This document shows, in pieces, positions 1-13,159 of a stretch of DNA of 64,000 nucleotides (positions are counted from its first letter, which is position 1; each line of letters opens with the position of its first letter). Position numbers and translations under genes: made by a program. The stretch is from Rostratula benghalensis (Eukaryota > Chordata > Aves > Charadriiformes > Rostratulidae). Location of the stretch: contig VXAI01000244.1 in the NCBI GenBank assembly GCA_013399305.1, forward strand, positions 1,099,133 to 1,163,132, read 5' to 3'. The notes below the pieces were generated by a model. It saw nothing but the letters and a program-made list of their open reading frames with translations. It did no database searches and was not told where the DNA came from.

Positions 1-724
1 TTTTGGGGTTTCTTGCTAAAACACAGCCTTGGTGTTGTGTTTTGTTGGGTTTTTTACGTTTCCTTCTATCGTGCATGAAAAGACTTGCTCCCATGTCTAG
101 TCCTCATTGCCAAAATACTAGTTGGAGAAAATTTTCAAATTTTAATTGCAAGCCACATGAGCTAATTTATTTATGTATGTATATTGACATTTGCAATGCC
201 ATCACTCTAATATAGCACATAAATAATGAGCTGTAAATTATAATTTTAATGCAAAAATACATACATCTAAATTCTACTCCTGTGCAGACAAAAGTTCCAA
301 AATAATTCAGAATGTAGAATTGTGGTGAAAATAATTTGGCAATTTAGAATAATGGACTAAAGGTCTTACTTAGAAATTTATCTAGCAATATGAAGAACTG
401 GTATTTCTACCAGGAGTTCTCTAAGGGATAATTAGTAAAACTGAAGTTTTGAAAGCTCTTTTTCAGTCTCTTGGTAGTTGGACTAAACATTTCATTTTAA
501 AATAAACCTACAAGATTTTCACAGTAAACTGGCAGGCTTTGTGAGGAAAGTTTTCTATTGTGGAAGAGAGGAATATGTTTGAAAACTGAAAAATGTTTTC
601 TTTTTGTAGAATGGCAAGCAAAGGTTATCCAGTGGCCCCGTGAACATTTCAGAGTTGTAGGGCTGAATGAGACTAAGGTGAATATCCTTTGGAGTGTTCT
701 TCCAGTAAATAAATTGTAAAACAC
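1..724. other. Downstream flank of NGF, no gene seen
   Basis: AT-rich sequence past the inferred NGF poly(A) site. Only short chance open frames are present. I see no repeat family, exon or RNA gene that I can support. Confidence 0.6.
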
Positions 725-871
725 AAAAGGTTTCAAAAAGAGTTTAATAAATAATTGAGGTTCTTTCTGTACTGTATAAACTATAAATATACCATGCAGT
801 CCTTTATAACTTAGAATAATTTACAGACTGAGGTAGGGGGGCAGGAGGATGTCATGGGATTTAATTCCATC
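725..871 (-). other. NGF: NGF 3'UTR with probable poly(A) signal
   Basis: After the TGA (872-874) the minus strand runs through an AT-rich stretch that matches, as I remember it, the short mammalian NGF 3'UTR: CTACCTCAG, CTGTAAATTATT, GGACTGCATGGTA, TTTATAGTTTATACAG, then TTATTTATTAAA. An ATTAAA hexamer lies at 743-748, so cleavage is likely near 715-735. The lower boundary is an estimate. The AT-rich UATTTAUU-like element may affect mRNA stability. Confidence 0.7.
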
Positions 872-1591
872 TCAGGGTCTCCCTGACTTCCTGCTGAGCA
901 CACACACACAGGCCGTGTCAATCCGAATAAATCGCCAGGCAGCTTGTTTGCCCTCCATGGTCAGGGCTTTGACAAAGGTGTGTGTTGTGGTGCAGTAGGA
1001 GTTCCAGTGCTTTGCATCTATTCCTCGGCAGCCACTGGAGACGGGCTTAGGGTCCCTGCACTTGGTCTCAAAAAAGTACTGCTTAAAAATGTTGTTGTTA
1101 ATGTTGACCTCTCCCAACACTGTCACCTCTTTGCCTTTAATGTCAGTAGCTGTGGTTTTGTCCCCAACCCACATGCTGACACTGTCACACACTGAGAATT
1201 CTCCCCGGTGTAATACGGGATGTGCGGTCCTCTTGGTCCGGTCAGTCCTGTTAAGAGAACCTACACTGCTGAGAAATTCCATATTCCGTCCTTGCCCTGA
1301 TACTGGGGGCGGCTGTGTGCTGAACAGCACCCGAGGAGATCGGAAATGCCTCTTCTTAAAAAATTTTGGGTCCATGGTGATATTTATAGCTTCTCTTCTA
1401 CCCATCGTCCAAGCAGAGTGGCCATGGAATGTCTGTGAAGCTGCCTTGGGAAGGTGGTGTCTGTTACTCTGGTGGGTATGGAGCAGGGAGGGTTCTGCAG
1501 GATACTCCAGTGGAGCATTGTCCTCTGACTTTGGAGCTGCCTGTGTGCCGATCAAAAAAGCTATAATCAGAGTGTAGTACAGCATGGACAT
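872..1591 (-). CDS. NGF: Beta-nerve growth factor precursor (preproNGF, short form)
   Basis: This is the secreted neurotrophin that acts as a dimer on TrkA and p75NTR to support sympathetic and sensory neurons. The 239-residue product has a signal peptide at about 1-18 (hydrophobic [11 protein letters not shown] core, then TQA/AP), a propeptide with N-glycosylation sequons at N70 (NIT) and N114 (NRT), the conserved [13 protein letters not shown] block at about 84-96, and a furin site RTKR at 118-121. The mature chain is T122-P239 (118 aa), with the six cystine-knot cysteines at C135, C178, C188, C200, C228 and C230. The start [17 protein letters not shown] is the avian form. I chose the ATG at 1591 because MSML is the conserved vertebrate start and has G at -3. 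The in-frame open region continues upstream through GTG CAT AGC GTA to the splice acceptor. The reading frame is intact and all coding sequence is in this one exon, as in other vertebrates. Recognition is certain; exact species is not. Confidence 0.98.
   Translation of the reverse strand: MSMLYYTLIIAFLIGTQAAPKSEDNAPLEYPAEPSLLHTHQSNRHHLPKAASQTFHGHSAWTMGRREAINITMDPKFFKKRHFRSPRVLFSTQPPPVSGQGRNMEFLSSVGSLNRTDRTKRTAHPVLHRGEFSVCDSVSMWVGDKTTATDIKGKEVTVLGEVNINNNIFKQYFFETKCRDPKPVSSGCRGIDAKHWNSYCTTTHTFVKALTMEGKQAAWRFIRIDTACVCVLSRKSGRP
875..1228 (-). other. NGF: Mature beta-NGF chain within the NGF CDS
   Basis: These are the 118 residues released by cleavage after RTKR. They hold the [17 protein letters not shown] segment, the loop [14 protein letters not shown], and the C-terminal [15 protein letters not shown]. 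All six knot cysteines are present. The chain appears one residue shorter at its N-terminus than the mammalian mature chain, which fits an avian protein. Confidence 0.95.
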
Positions 1592-1603
1592 TACGCTATG
1601 CAC
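1592..1603 (-). other. NGF: 5' part of NGF coding exon and 3' splice acceptor
   Basis: On the minus strand a T-rich tract (from the A run at about 1611-1622) followed by GTTCTAG ends at 1604. The exon then begins GTG CAT AGC GTA just before the ATG at 1591. These four codons (VHSV) are open and in frame with NGF, and the EVHSVMSM junction is the one known from mammalian long preproNGF. The segment is 5'UTR in the short form and coding in any long form. Confidence 0.9.
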
Positions 1604-4600
1604 CTAGAACAAAAAAAAAAAACAACTTGATATTACTGTAAGCCATGCTGGCACGAATGGATACTGTTGCTGACAATAAATTTAGAAGATACCCAGAATC
1701 ATACAGATTTCATCAGGTATTCATGCATGTGCCAGATGCTCTTCCAGAAGAGCTCATTCAGACAGCATAAATGCTCTTAATAAAGCAAGAACGTTAGAAA
1801 ATAATAGCTAGATTATTATTAATTCCTCTGGTATTTGTTATTAGAACACTGTTTATGAAGCACTTGTTTGGTGTTACTAATGTGGAGACCATATGGTGAC
1901 AGCATGTTCCCAGGAGTAAAATCTCTAGTGATTTTTGCAGCAACCTTTTTGGCCAGGGCTCGTATCTTGGCTACAAATACCTTGCTGAGCAGTGAGAGTA
2001 GAAGTAGTCCCTTGGCTAAAATAGTTATCTATTCAGTTAATTTGTCTGCAGAGGTGTCCTTAGGGCTAGGGTGTGGACTGCCAAGCTATTACTTGTGGAA
2101 GGGGGAGCCCCAGTGAATCCTGCTGTTATCACACACTCAACAGCCGTGCTTACCTGCTGTGTGGATAGGCCCCACCGCTCTGGCTGGCTCAGCAGCCTCC
2201 ATCAGCCTCCATCTATCCCATTTGCCCTTTTGGGATGCACTGCATTGCTGATTTTGGGCAGATAAAGCCCAGGCATCGCATGTCATAAGGGCAGATGGGA
2301 TTTTTCCATATTCAGGCTGCCTACTATGACAAATACGGGCATTACATAGGAGCACTGTGGGTGACAGGCTACATCTGCATTGGCACAGCTAAAACCACTG
2401 TGGACATAGTACTGGGAATTATGTACAGGAAAACACCTTCCTTTTTTCAGAGTTCCAAGACCAAGAAGCTCCACAATGTCACTGCATAGCAGATCCAGTG
2501 CTAGTCTTCCTTGGATCTGCAGAATATGCACATCTGTTTAGGTGTGGAAAAGTGTATGACAAAAGTATGAAAGTTTGCTAAGAACAATTTTACTCTAGAA
2601 GACCAGCAGCAGTAATACCTTGTTAGGTAACTACCATGTGTTGACTAATTCAGCCGCATGTTGGGTTAACAAATTGGCATCAGGCATCCTGGGAATAAGA
2701 GACATTGAAAGTGATCTGAAATTGCAGTTAAGGACAGACATCATGTTTCCTCTGTGAAGACTTAGTAAGCAGAGACAGGGTATAAACAGAAAAAAGCTAC
2801 CAAGTGAGACTCCTCCCCTGTCTCTTTGCCTTCTCCTGCCTGACATGTCTCAGCTGGCCCTGAATTACACGGTGTCCGGCCAGCAGGCAGGCAGCCGCAC
2901 ACAGACTGGACAAACAGGGTTTTGTAAAAGAGGAATCAGGCTCAGCAGTTCCACTGTGATTTCCCAGCATGTCTTGATGTTTTTTCTGGGTGTGGGTCAA
3001 TTACTGTTGAAATTCCCCTTCTTTCTTTCTGTTCAGCTTTCTCAGACTAGAATCCCAAGCTGCACAAAAGCACTCAACCAGGGCTTTAGCTTTGCTAGAG
3101 CATGATCTTGTAGAAAATGCAGAATCCTAAGATGTCCCATAGGATCCTGTGTAGATAGTCTTATCTCAGACAAGAACTGAAATTAAATAAACAGCAGTGT
3201 TTGTGCAGGGCAAGCATTTAAGGAATCAGTAAGAGATACCACGTGAAGATAGTGACTAGGGTGAAGATGCTACAGTTGTTGCATTAAGGAGAGAAAAGAG
3301 GGGAAAGGCCAAAAGCCACATTGGCTCGTGCAGTTGTTTGTGCAACAGTTGGGCTGGAAAAACTGGGGATAAAATGATGATGATAAGAGTCAAATCTGTC
3401 TCTTGGAAAAAAATCCTTACTGTTCTGAAGTTACTTTAAATTGCTTAAAACAAGGCTGAGGGTTGCTGGTTTCCCACATGCTGCTCGTGCTTGAGCAGTC
3501 ATCATCATCTGTATAAGGAAATAGAGCTGGGTGTAGCTCAATAGCTTGGCTATGCATGATTCAGAGAGTAACCCCTTGTTCTACAACCAAATTAAAATCA
3601 GATGGTTCATTACATCTCTAAAGAGTTAGCTTTCCTGGCAGAAATGTTAATGGAAAAGGTTTGCAGAACAAAATCCAGGCACAATTTAGACATGCCAATA
3701 GGAGCCTCAACCTATTGTGTTTATGCATAAACCATTTTTTTATTATTTCCTTCTATAGGAATGAGACGTTGCAGTGTCAGCAAAGAGCTGTTTCTGGTTT
3801 TGTGCTATACAAGATTCACTGTTCTAAAAACAGCTACAGTTATCTCCCTTCTCTGAGTTTCTTCTGTTACATATGCCAAGATTATTACTTTAAGGCCATT
3901 AACACAAAATCAGAAAGATCTTGCTGGCTTGCCATTCCTTTCCTTGTTTTTTTTTAAACTTGACTTGTATTTCCTCCAAAGTGTTCTGTGGAAAGTGTGG
4001 CCCAAATACAGACAAAATGTATTTGGGATACCTGGTAGTTTTCCTGGAGATTCAAAATTGAACCTTTTAATCAATTACTAAATTAATGGAGTATTGACAC
4101 AGATTTAAAAAGTGAACTAGACTTGATGACAACACAAGCAAAAAAAGTTAACAATAATAGGTATTCCTTAGACTGTGGACTTTTTTTTGCTGGCACGTAC
4201 AGATACTTTATGGGCTATTTTGGGAGCTTATTTCCAAACTTTGTCACATGCTTAGTTACTAGACCATTTCACAGTGCTTTCTAGAGGTGTTCATAATGCA
4301 TGTCAAGTGCAGCCACCTGAGCTTCAGGGGAGATGCACAGCTGCCAATTCTAGTGTTGATAGTACAGGGTATCTGTTTGTAGCATTGGTCACAAAGGTTG
4401 TCACAGGCATTGCAATGCCAAAAATGAAAAATGTGTACTGAAACAGAGGTTGTTAATGAAAACTGTGACTTCTAAGTGGACCGTCTCATTATAAATAAAC
4501 ATTTCCCAGAAAACATACGATGTCTGGAGACAGAATACAAGAACATGGAGTAAGTGGAAATTCCCGTTTTTAGCCAGACAACAGCTAGCTAGTGGGTATA

Positions 4601-4859
4601 AATGAAGCAACTTATTCAATAAGTCAAAGGACTAAGTTTTTCCAAAAATATGAGTATTAAATGCAAACAGCCCTGGCTTTGATTTTTTAGAAGACACACT
4701 AATGATTTTTTTTAAGTTCAAGATGACAGCTTTCTTCCCCACTTGTATGTTGTTGGTCAAGCATCATTTAAGCACTTCTGGTGTAGCTCTTCAGGCTTCT
4801 GGGAGATACTGATACTAGACAATTTCAGTCTGCTCAAAGAGTATGTGCGTAGTACTTAC
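1604..4859 (-). other. NGF: NGF intron between upstream exon and coding exon
   Basis: This interval lies between the GTAAGTA donor at 4859 and the TTCTAG acceptor at 1604, both on the minus strand. It is 3.3 kb of unique-looking sequence. I found no CR1 or LTR copy and no convincing open frame in it. Confidence 0.75.
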
Positions 4860-4998
4860 CTCTGAGTATACTGCACAAAAAACTACTTCCCCAGCAAGGT
4901 CTTTATTTCCTCCAGATGCCAAGCTGGGGTCGGCTGCAGCATGCCATCAGGCTAGTTGAACTGTGTAGCTGTCTGGGAGTCACTTATTCTGCGTTCCG
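4860..4998 (-). other. NGF: NGF upstream exon, homologous to the mammalian long-form/5'UTR exon
   Basis: Minus-strand exon of 139 nt with acceptor TACTTCTTCTTCTAG ahead of 4998 and a consensus donor CTCAGAG|GTAAGTA after 4860. It contains ATGGCATGCTG, shared with the mammalian NGF exon as I recall it. In the NGF frame its last 29 codons begin WHAAADPSLASGGN and end in YSE, which aligns with the mammalian WHAGPKLxSxSGPN...xSE|VHSV. This supports homology independently of the splice sites. In this bird a TGA (4947-4949) sits directly before the Trp codon and no in-frame ATG follows it, so the exon can only be 5'UTR for NGF. Two short out-of-frame uORFs start at the overlapping ATGs (14 and 19 codons). 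The exon's length is 1 mod 3, so it also breaks the frame coming from the first exon. Confidence 0.8.
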
Positions 4999-7900
4999 CT
5001 AGAAGAAGAAGTATTTGTTTCAATTGACCAGTAAATAAGTGTTTTCAGTACCATTCCCGACTCAATAGTAGGAGTACAAGGACAAGTCCACTTACTTGGC
5101 TCCCTAAACTGTGTCTTTTTCACTGTTACAGTTAGAGGCTGTCTAAAGTGCAGTTCTCAAATTCTAAGAGCAGCGTGTTTGTAAGACAGTTACCTTTATT
5201 CAGCACTTTTACCAGACTGTTAGTTAATAGTCCACTGCTCCTGATCCCTCTTGGGCATCTTCCAGGCTCACCAACACCAAGAGGGTGCAGCAGAGTGAAG
5301 CAATTCCTGCCAGCGTTGCTCTCTGTGCTCTGTTTGTGCAGTAGTTATAGACAAATGAGGGCTCAGAACCTCCATCATCTTTGTTTAGGAAGCAAGTCTG
5401 GTTACAAGCAACGGCGCCATAAGTTGTTTGCCAGCAAATGCAAATGATGGAAAACTCAACAGCTGCTCTCCATGGTTGTCTAGATTGGTCTAAATGACAC
5501 TATAACCAGCCCCATGTCCTTTTTCTGTCACACTGCTTCAGAATGGTGCATTCCTATTGTCAATACTAAAACACTCCAAATCAGTGCTGTTTGTAGTACC
5601 TACACACACAGCTCAGTTAGGCAGTTCGTGCCCCATGCTTTCTCTTCCTGTGATGCCCCCCACACTGGAAGTCCTTTGGACACCCTGAAGAAGGGTTGCA
5701 AACTGCACACTGCTGTAACTTGTGAACAGCCAGTGCAATGTAACTTGTGTGTCTCCTTTGAGTCTTTGTCAACACATGTGGTAACATGGTGATTGTAAGA
5801 CTGCACATGAAATACCAGCTACCTACAGGATAGTTTTAGCCTTCTCCATCTCCCCATCACTGTTCGAGCTGAGTGTATAGAAATGCAGTTGCAAAGTTGG
5901 TTGGGCTGCTTTGTAGCAGCGTCACATTCAGGAGGGGGAAAAAAAGTGTACAGCTCAGCAGACAGTGATGAAACTTCCCACAGGTTGTCCAGCAGTAGTG
6001 ACTGGACTCTGCTGATTGTTTGAAACCTGAGTTCCACTTGAGCAATTTCATGAGACTGACTGCTGAGGGTCTGTTTCAGTGGAGGGATAATGCTTGAGAT
6101 CTTTCATTCACACATGGAAAAAGAAAAAAAAGAAAAAAAAAATTCTAAGGCTCTTATGCTGCCAGAACAGAAAGCTACTGTGTGCTAAAAGCTAGCAAAT
6201 TGGTCATCCTTGGTGCTGTATGGCTGCAATTTTAAGAAAAAGCCAGAAAATCAGCATGTTGTTTGAAATTAAACTTGGAGATGAGCTTGTGATGACATTT
6301 TAGTGAGTGAACCAAATGTGTCCTTACCCGATGGAACCTCATCATCAAGACTTTGGGCAAACTAACACTGGTGAGGTGAAAAGACATGGAGTTATCCTTT
6401 TTCTGTTCAAGGCAAGCTTCCTTTTTTCACTAGTATACAGGCAGGAATCATGTGAGGGCCAGAGACATACTTGAGTCTTCTTGTCTTAGGAGAGAAACAG
6501 GAGACCTTTCACAGGATAAAGGCCTTAAACTTTGGAGCTTTTCTTTGGTATGTGATTCAAAGTGGGTCTAAATGAACTATTTGGCTGGGATACTATTTTC
6601 ATTCATTCATTGAGGCAGCATAAACTGTAGATGGGCTCCCAGGTTTAGTAGAAATTCACCAGATGGTAAGGGTAGCTGCTGAAGCCTAGTGAAGAAGAGG
6701 AAAACAATGGGCTGAAAGCAACAGCTAGGACAGCAAGGAAGTATTGTAGTCAGTTCAGTGCGTAATCAGAAGGAGAATTTGCCACTTGTTGGCAGAGAAT
6801 GACCTGATTGTGGCTGATACTTGAGAATAAATGAAGATACAAAACTTGCAGATGCATGAAGGTACATACTTAAATGCTCATCCTCTGGCTACTGTGAAGA
6901 CAGATAAAACTCCAGTCTTAGTTACTACATTGTGAATTCTCACATAGACTCTAAATCAAAGGAAAATCATGATTGTCTTCAATTAAATACTGTATGCTGA
7001 CACCTTCTCAGCAGAGTACATTTCCGATTGTAAATTCATGAGTGCTACTGAAAGTGATAGAAATAACATTTGGATAGCTTATCTATTACATGTACTAAGG
7101 TAAGTAAGAGTTGCATAAAGTACTCCTGTACTGCAAAAGATCCTGCTCAGTTTAGTGTGGAGATTCAAGTGTATTTGCTGAAGAGAACATGCTATTAACA
7201 CTGAAGCATGAACTGGATTCATTTCATACCTGCACAATTTCTGTCCACAGGAGAGCTGGCTGCCAGTAACTGTGGCCACTGGGATTGGCTGTTGCCAAGA
7301 TCCAAATACAAGTTATTTAATTTCTTAAAAATTAAGTTAAATCCTCCAAGCCCATTTTCAAGCAATGCAGGGCACAGGAGTCAAACTGTTTGTTCCACAC
7401 TCATTGTATTGCGTTGTGCAACAGTTCTGCAATGATTAGTCCAGTCTTTGGATTTGCTGCTGTCTAGACATGGCTTATGTTTTGCTGTACCTGAGTGGTC
7501 AAAGTATTTAGGAGTTGAATAGTTGAATAATCACTAGTTACAGTGATATGAATGTGTCAGGAAGGTCAAAAAAAGTTCTACAATCCAAAGTTTCATGCTG
7601 CTATAATGAGTATGCTATATTTTTGCAAGAATGGACTAGTAGAGTAGTAACCCTTTCAGTGGGCTCTTGACAGTTTAGTAACAGTAATGTTAGAGCTATA
7701 ATATGCTGGCCACTGCCAAAAATAATCCAACAACTTTTCTGACTGTTCTGCCACTCTAAGAAAACACTGCTTCAGTTCCAACTGGCTGGTTTTTAACCAC
7801 AAAAGAGTTTATTTTCAGCAGGGCTTTTTAAAAAAAGTTCTTTTACTGTCTTCTTCCCGGATTCCCAGTTGTGGCAGAATCCAGTAAATGATGCAGTGTT

Positions 7901-9476
7901 ATTCAAATGATGCTGAAGACAGGATCTATATACTATTTCTATCTACCATTCCCAGAGATTAATAAAATATCCTACTGAAGTAAGTATTTCTTGAAAATTT
8001 ACATGTATTCAGGATTACAGACCCAGGGGATAAACCCCCCACATTTCATTCTTATTTCTTAGTCTCAGCACATATGATAGGAGTAATGGCACATTATAAC
8101 TATATAAAATGCTATTCGCACATGAATTATGTCATAGGGGATTACAGTAAAACAAATATAGTAGTTACCAACTGATCAAAGGGTTGCCTGAAAGGCTGGT
8201 TGTTTCCTTGAAAACTGCTGTAATTTTTTCCCTTTGAGGTTTTTGTTTCTAACATTATACAGTTCTGTAAATATGGTGATTATTTTGCTTTGTGAAATCT
8301 CAGGATATGAGACTTGAAAGACCAGGAAAATAAACAAACACCTGTTGGAGCAATCAGTAATTAAAACCATATGATTGTGTTACAATTCTACCAAGAAACT
8401 AAGAAACAAGCCTTGATTTTATACTGAGACACCTCTGACACCTCATGTAATTACTATCGTAGTACTGAACAGGTGGGAGCATCCTAAGCTTGCATGAAGA
8501 GTGCTGCTGCTTGAATTGAAGGAACAAATCTTTCCAAACTGCTTTGGCAAGCCTTTCTGTTGTTTGCTGCACATAAGGCACCAGTAAAGCTTTAATTATG
8601 TCTCAGTTTTTATCCTAGATGCTTACTGTTTGCTGCTCAAAGTACTGATTAGGTTATTAGTGCACAGAAACCAGTGATAAAATGAGACCTGTCAGTCATG
8701 TAGGTCTTGAGGGTCTTGGGTATCCCTGCTGTTTCCGTGAATGCCTGACTAGGTAAAGTGAATTACTAGAATTTAATTTGACTATCAATGTGGTATTACT
8801 ATCTGTAAATGTTAATAAAAATAAGCACGCTTGTCTGTAATACAGAATGTTTTAGTGCAGAATATCTTCAATACAGAAGACAGTTCAGCCTTCTAATTGC
8901 ACGATATTCAATTAAGTATCTCCTACACTAGTCAGAGACAAGATAAAATAATGCTCAGTTTAGCTGAGTCAAATGCAGCAAGTAAATGATTTTCTAAATA
9001 AAAATAAACACAGGCGATAAACATAGGCTAATAATGCTGTAATCTAAATCATGATGCAATTTGGAATATTGGTTTCTGTTGTTCTTGAAGTTGTTGGTAT
9101 ATTTTAGGGATATGCAAAAAATAAACAGAATGTTTTAATCTTTTTGTCCTCATAACTATAGGAATGATGATATGTCTTGAATTTATGCAATGATGTGTGC
9201 TTCAGAAGTGATCTCCCTAGTGCAAATAACTTAGTCTGTAAGTCTCACGCAGTTAAGGCAAAAGGTATGGAAGAACAAGGAATTACGCTTGTGAGAACAC
9301 ACATCTGATTTACCAATGTTCTAATTCAGACTACAGGAAACAGAAGAAAACCAACATCATAAAAGCAGGAAATAATAGTTTTCAGAGTATTGAATAAGCC
9401 AATAGAGTCCCCAAAGTATTTGAGTCGAATTCTCCATTTTCACAGATGAGAAGTGGTTGCTTTATTCAATAGTGAC

Positions 9477-9501
9477 AAAAAAAAAAAAAAAAAAAAAAAA
9501 A
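9477..9501. repeat. Poly(A) run of 25
   Basis: An uninterrupted A25 in the NGF intron. I see no retroposed gene or LINE body ending at it, and CR1 does not end in poly(A), so it is listed only as a homopolymer. Confidence 0.9.
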
Positions 9502-12500
9502 GTTGTTCATACTGTATAGGGTTTGACCCAGCAGTGAAATTTGCACAGTTCTTTCCAATGAGCACATACGTTGTGCTGGGGCTACTGGTAGCAGATGGTT
9601 TGTAGACAGTAAACTGCCACTTCTTTTCTGGTATGGTTTGCAATGATGGATGATATGCTTGGCTGCCTATGCAGCAAAACAGGATCATGGAGGTCACCAA
9701 AATAAGCAATAAGGACTGTATTAGTTTTATCTCTATGCTTCTGGTAGTAAGCAAGAAATGAGGGAGGCAGTTGGTGCTGAAGTTGCTGTTAAAGAGAAGG
9801 TGTCTACTAGCACGTCATCCTCGCTGGAACATTTGAACAGGTATATGAATTAAAATTTAGCAGTAACAATTCAGGGAAAAAACTTCTGAGACCTGAGAGG
9901 CCTTGAAGGGAATCCTTAAGCCATTATGACTAAGAGGAGTGTCAGAGACACTGCAATTCAGCTTTCCCTTGATCTTAGCTGATGAGCAAGAAGATGGGAA
10001 TTTCTACTGGACTCAAGATTTCATTCCTCTGTTATATCTACAGTGACTCATCCTGAGCTTTATGTGTGCTGGAGAGCCAGCTGGAAGCTATCTGTGTCTC
10101 ATACACTTCCTTTTGTTCCAAATGCCTCCAGTATTGAAATGTTCCTTTGAGTATTTCTAGGGAGAGCAGTAGACTGAGAAGAATGCTGCCCTGTAGCGAT
10201 GAGAATGCATCATGTCACCATGATCATCGTCATCACAGGATGTGCAACAAATACCTACCTCTAGATTTCTGACTCAAGTTTAGTCTAGGCAAGGGTAATA
10301 ACAAGAATGCTTGATAGCCCATGATGCATCTGTCCATTTTGGGTACTACAGGAAAATAACACTCTGAGTCGTGACCTGCAGGGTGGAGATTCACCAAATC
10401 AGAAACCAATAACGCTTCAGAAAATACTTCATCTTAGCATTTATTTTATGCTTATTGGGGCGTAAGTAAGTAAGGGGAACGGCTTATTTGCAGGCAACTA
10501 ATTTTATTGCTTCTATGCTCCTGAACCAGTACATAGATATTTCAGTGGCTATTTCCTCTGCACTGAGACCCCAAAATTGAAAAACAAGTCCATTGCCCAT
10601 CATCTTCATCGACGCTCCTTTCCCTCAGAGTGCAGGGTGCCGAGTGAAGCTGCGTGGTAGGAAAGATCCAGCCCGCAGCAGCAGGTGGTGGTTCCATGCA
10701 GTAGGTGGCAGAGACTCGTGACAAAGGACACTTTAAAAAGGCTCACTTTGTAACTACTGAGTTGTAAAACATAATTGAGACTTCTATTTCTAAGGATGTA
10801 ATGTTAAGCATCATGTAGAATACAGTCATGGGAATTTAGAGTCATAAACAGTCATCTAAAATTTGGCTTCCTTTGCAAAACAATACACGATCTTCAGGTC
10901 ATGATGGCCATACCATTAAAAAGTTGCTATGGGGTTCAGCTCTTACTGTGACAGGTTAGCTGCTAGTACAGTGTTAAACATGCACAGAGCCACCTTGACA
11001 GAAAAAGTCATACGAAATCTCTCTAAAAATAAGTTACAGAAAATAACCTTAGAATGAGTACGTGAATGATTCTTCTGAAGGTAATGGCCTCAATGGCATG
11101 AAACAGGTAAAACAAAGTGTGCTAGAAATAAAAATGCTGTCTTGAAATAAGTTATTGTAGCATACTACAATTGTATATCATCCCTATATTGACATCTAGA
11201 AAGCAAATCCTAGAATTAATGATTGACATTTGATGATTACTTTGGAATTTCCAATGTAGACTTCCAGTTATATATATATTTTATAGAACTCCAGGGTTTC
11301 ATGAATCTTAATTGATTGGCACAGAGGAGCGACTAAAGATCTCAGTCACTAACTGAAAGGAAAACTACTGCAGCATGAATGGGATAAATCCATCTCACTG
11401 CCATAAAGTTGGATGCCTTTGAGGTCTATGAAAACAGATTCCTCCATCCTATGCAGATACAAGTGTGAAGGATTGTCGTTCACCCACAGCTCCTGCCCGA
11501 GCACAGGAAGAAAGTTGTTCCCTGGTTGCTGCTTAAAACAGTGAGTCCAGAAGCTGCCAAAATCAAACTGGAATTCATCTAGGAAAAACAAGTATGAGGG
11601 CAATCAGGTTACAACATTACTATCTCATCGTACAGCCAGAAGTAGTTAAGGCAGAAAAATGCAGTATCTTTAAGTGCCAGCAAACTTCCAACTAGTGATC
11701 TTATTCCAGCTATTCTGAAGGGAATATAAATCCTGATTGTTGTCCAAACCCTGATTAATAAGAAGCAGCTGAATCCTAACAGCAATACTAGCATTTAAGT
11801 ATTATTAAAGCTCATAATTTTAATTTTTCTTATCCTTTTTTGCTTTTGTACCACTGTACAAAGAAATTTGAAACAAATGAGATTTTCTGCAGTTGGACGT
11901 GTATTCTAGCATAAGTGACCTGCGTGCGTCAGGTAGCTGCTGCTCAAAAAATCTGACTAATGCACCCAGAGAGCTTGAACTGTGTCCATACTTCAGCTCT
12001 GTGCTGTGGGATTCTGGGTGCAGACCCAGTGATCTGTGGGTGAGTAGGAGTCTTCTGTCTTTGTATTATGTCAAAGTATGAGGGGAGGCAGCTGCTGTGA
12101 ATGTTCTAAGATAGGAGATTTTTCTTCCCCACCCAGACATTTAAGGTGAAACTTAAATGTGGTAAAGCAGTTTGTCTGGGTCTTGAACCAGGGGCTTCTT
12201 GAGCCTGACCACTCTGCAACACCCTTACCTCACACAAAGCTGGAGTAACAATCAGTGTAGTGTAGAGAGAAGAGAATGATGATACAGAGTGCAAGATGTT
12301 CTCCCTTGCTGGGAGTCCGCAGCTGTTCTGAAATAAATGCCTCTGTCTTTGAACAGGTCTCCTGCTCATAGTTACTCTGTGCAAAGGGACAAGTTAAACA
12401 GAAAAGTGTTTGTAAAGAAAAGATCTCATCCTTTCTTGTACTCTTTGCTCTCTCACAAGTGGGAATCCTTTAAGCAAAGAACAAAGAAGTTTAAATGAAG

Positions 12501-12730
12501 TTCAGGCTTCAGCAACCTCCTCTTAAGAATAGGAAGCAGAGAGTTGGACTAACCTGTCAGCTTCGACAGTTCTTATAAATCTGCATGTTAATTTTCTGTT
12601 TTCTGACATCATCTGGTTGTTGAATGTATTTTTTGCCTCGGTCAAAAACAATAATGGGGAAGATGCATCTCTTTCCTTTTAATTGTGCACTTAGAAGTTT
12701 CTACACTGTTTTTAGAACTCTCTTGATCAA

Positions 12731-13159
12731 AGATGCTGAAGGGAGCAGAGCATCTCCCGTATGAGGAAAGGCTGAGGGAGCTGGGTCTCTTTAGCTTGGA
12801 GAAGAGGAGACTGCTGAGTGACCTCATTAATGTTTATAAATATGTAAAGGGTAAGTGTCAGGAGGATGGAGTCAGGCTCTTCTCAGTGATGGCCTATGAT
12901 AGGACAAGGGTCAATGGGCACAAGTGGGAACACAGGAGGTTCCACTGAAATATGAGGGAAAAACTTCTTCATGGTGAGGGTGATGGAGCACAAAGAGCTA
13001 CCCGGAGAGGTTGTGGAGTCTCCTTCTCTGGAGACATTCAAAACCCGTCTGGACACGTTCCTGTGTGACCTGATCTGGGTGTTCCTGCTCTGGCAGGGGG
13101 ATTGGACTGGATGAGCTTTCAAGGTCCCTTCCAATCCCTGATAGTCTGTGATTCTGTGA
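12731..13159 (+). mobile_element. CR1 LINE fragment, 3' end
   Basis: The 429-bp copy starts in the last part of CR1 ORF2: frames give [27 protein letters not shown] and, after shifts, [27 protein letters not shown]. It continues through the GTTGTGGAGTCTCC and GGACTGGATGAGC blocks and ends in the 8-mer-like tail AGTCTGTGATTCTGTGA. It is 5'-truncated and frame-broken, so non-coding. It is closely similar to the copy at 38.4-39.0 kb. Confidence 0.93.

Noticed and set aside
944..1577. Plus-strand open frames opposite the NGF coding exon
   Set aside because: They are antisense shadows of the conserved NGF coding sequence.
9440..9754. 104-codon minus-strand frame with a Phe run
   Set aside because: The Phe run is the A25 homopolymer read in reverse, and nothing else supports a gene.
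10698..10710. Third CTCF-like motif (GCAGTAGGTGGCA) in the NGF intron
   Set aside because: It has a mismatch at a core C and is a weaker match than the two reported, so not listed as a feature.
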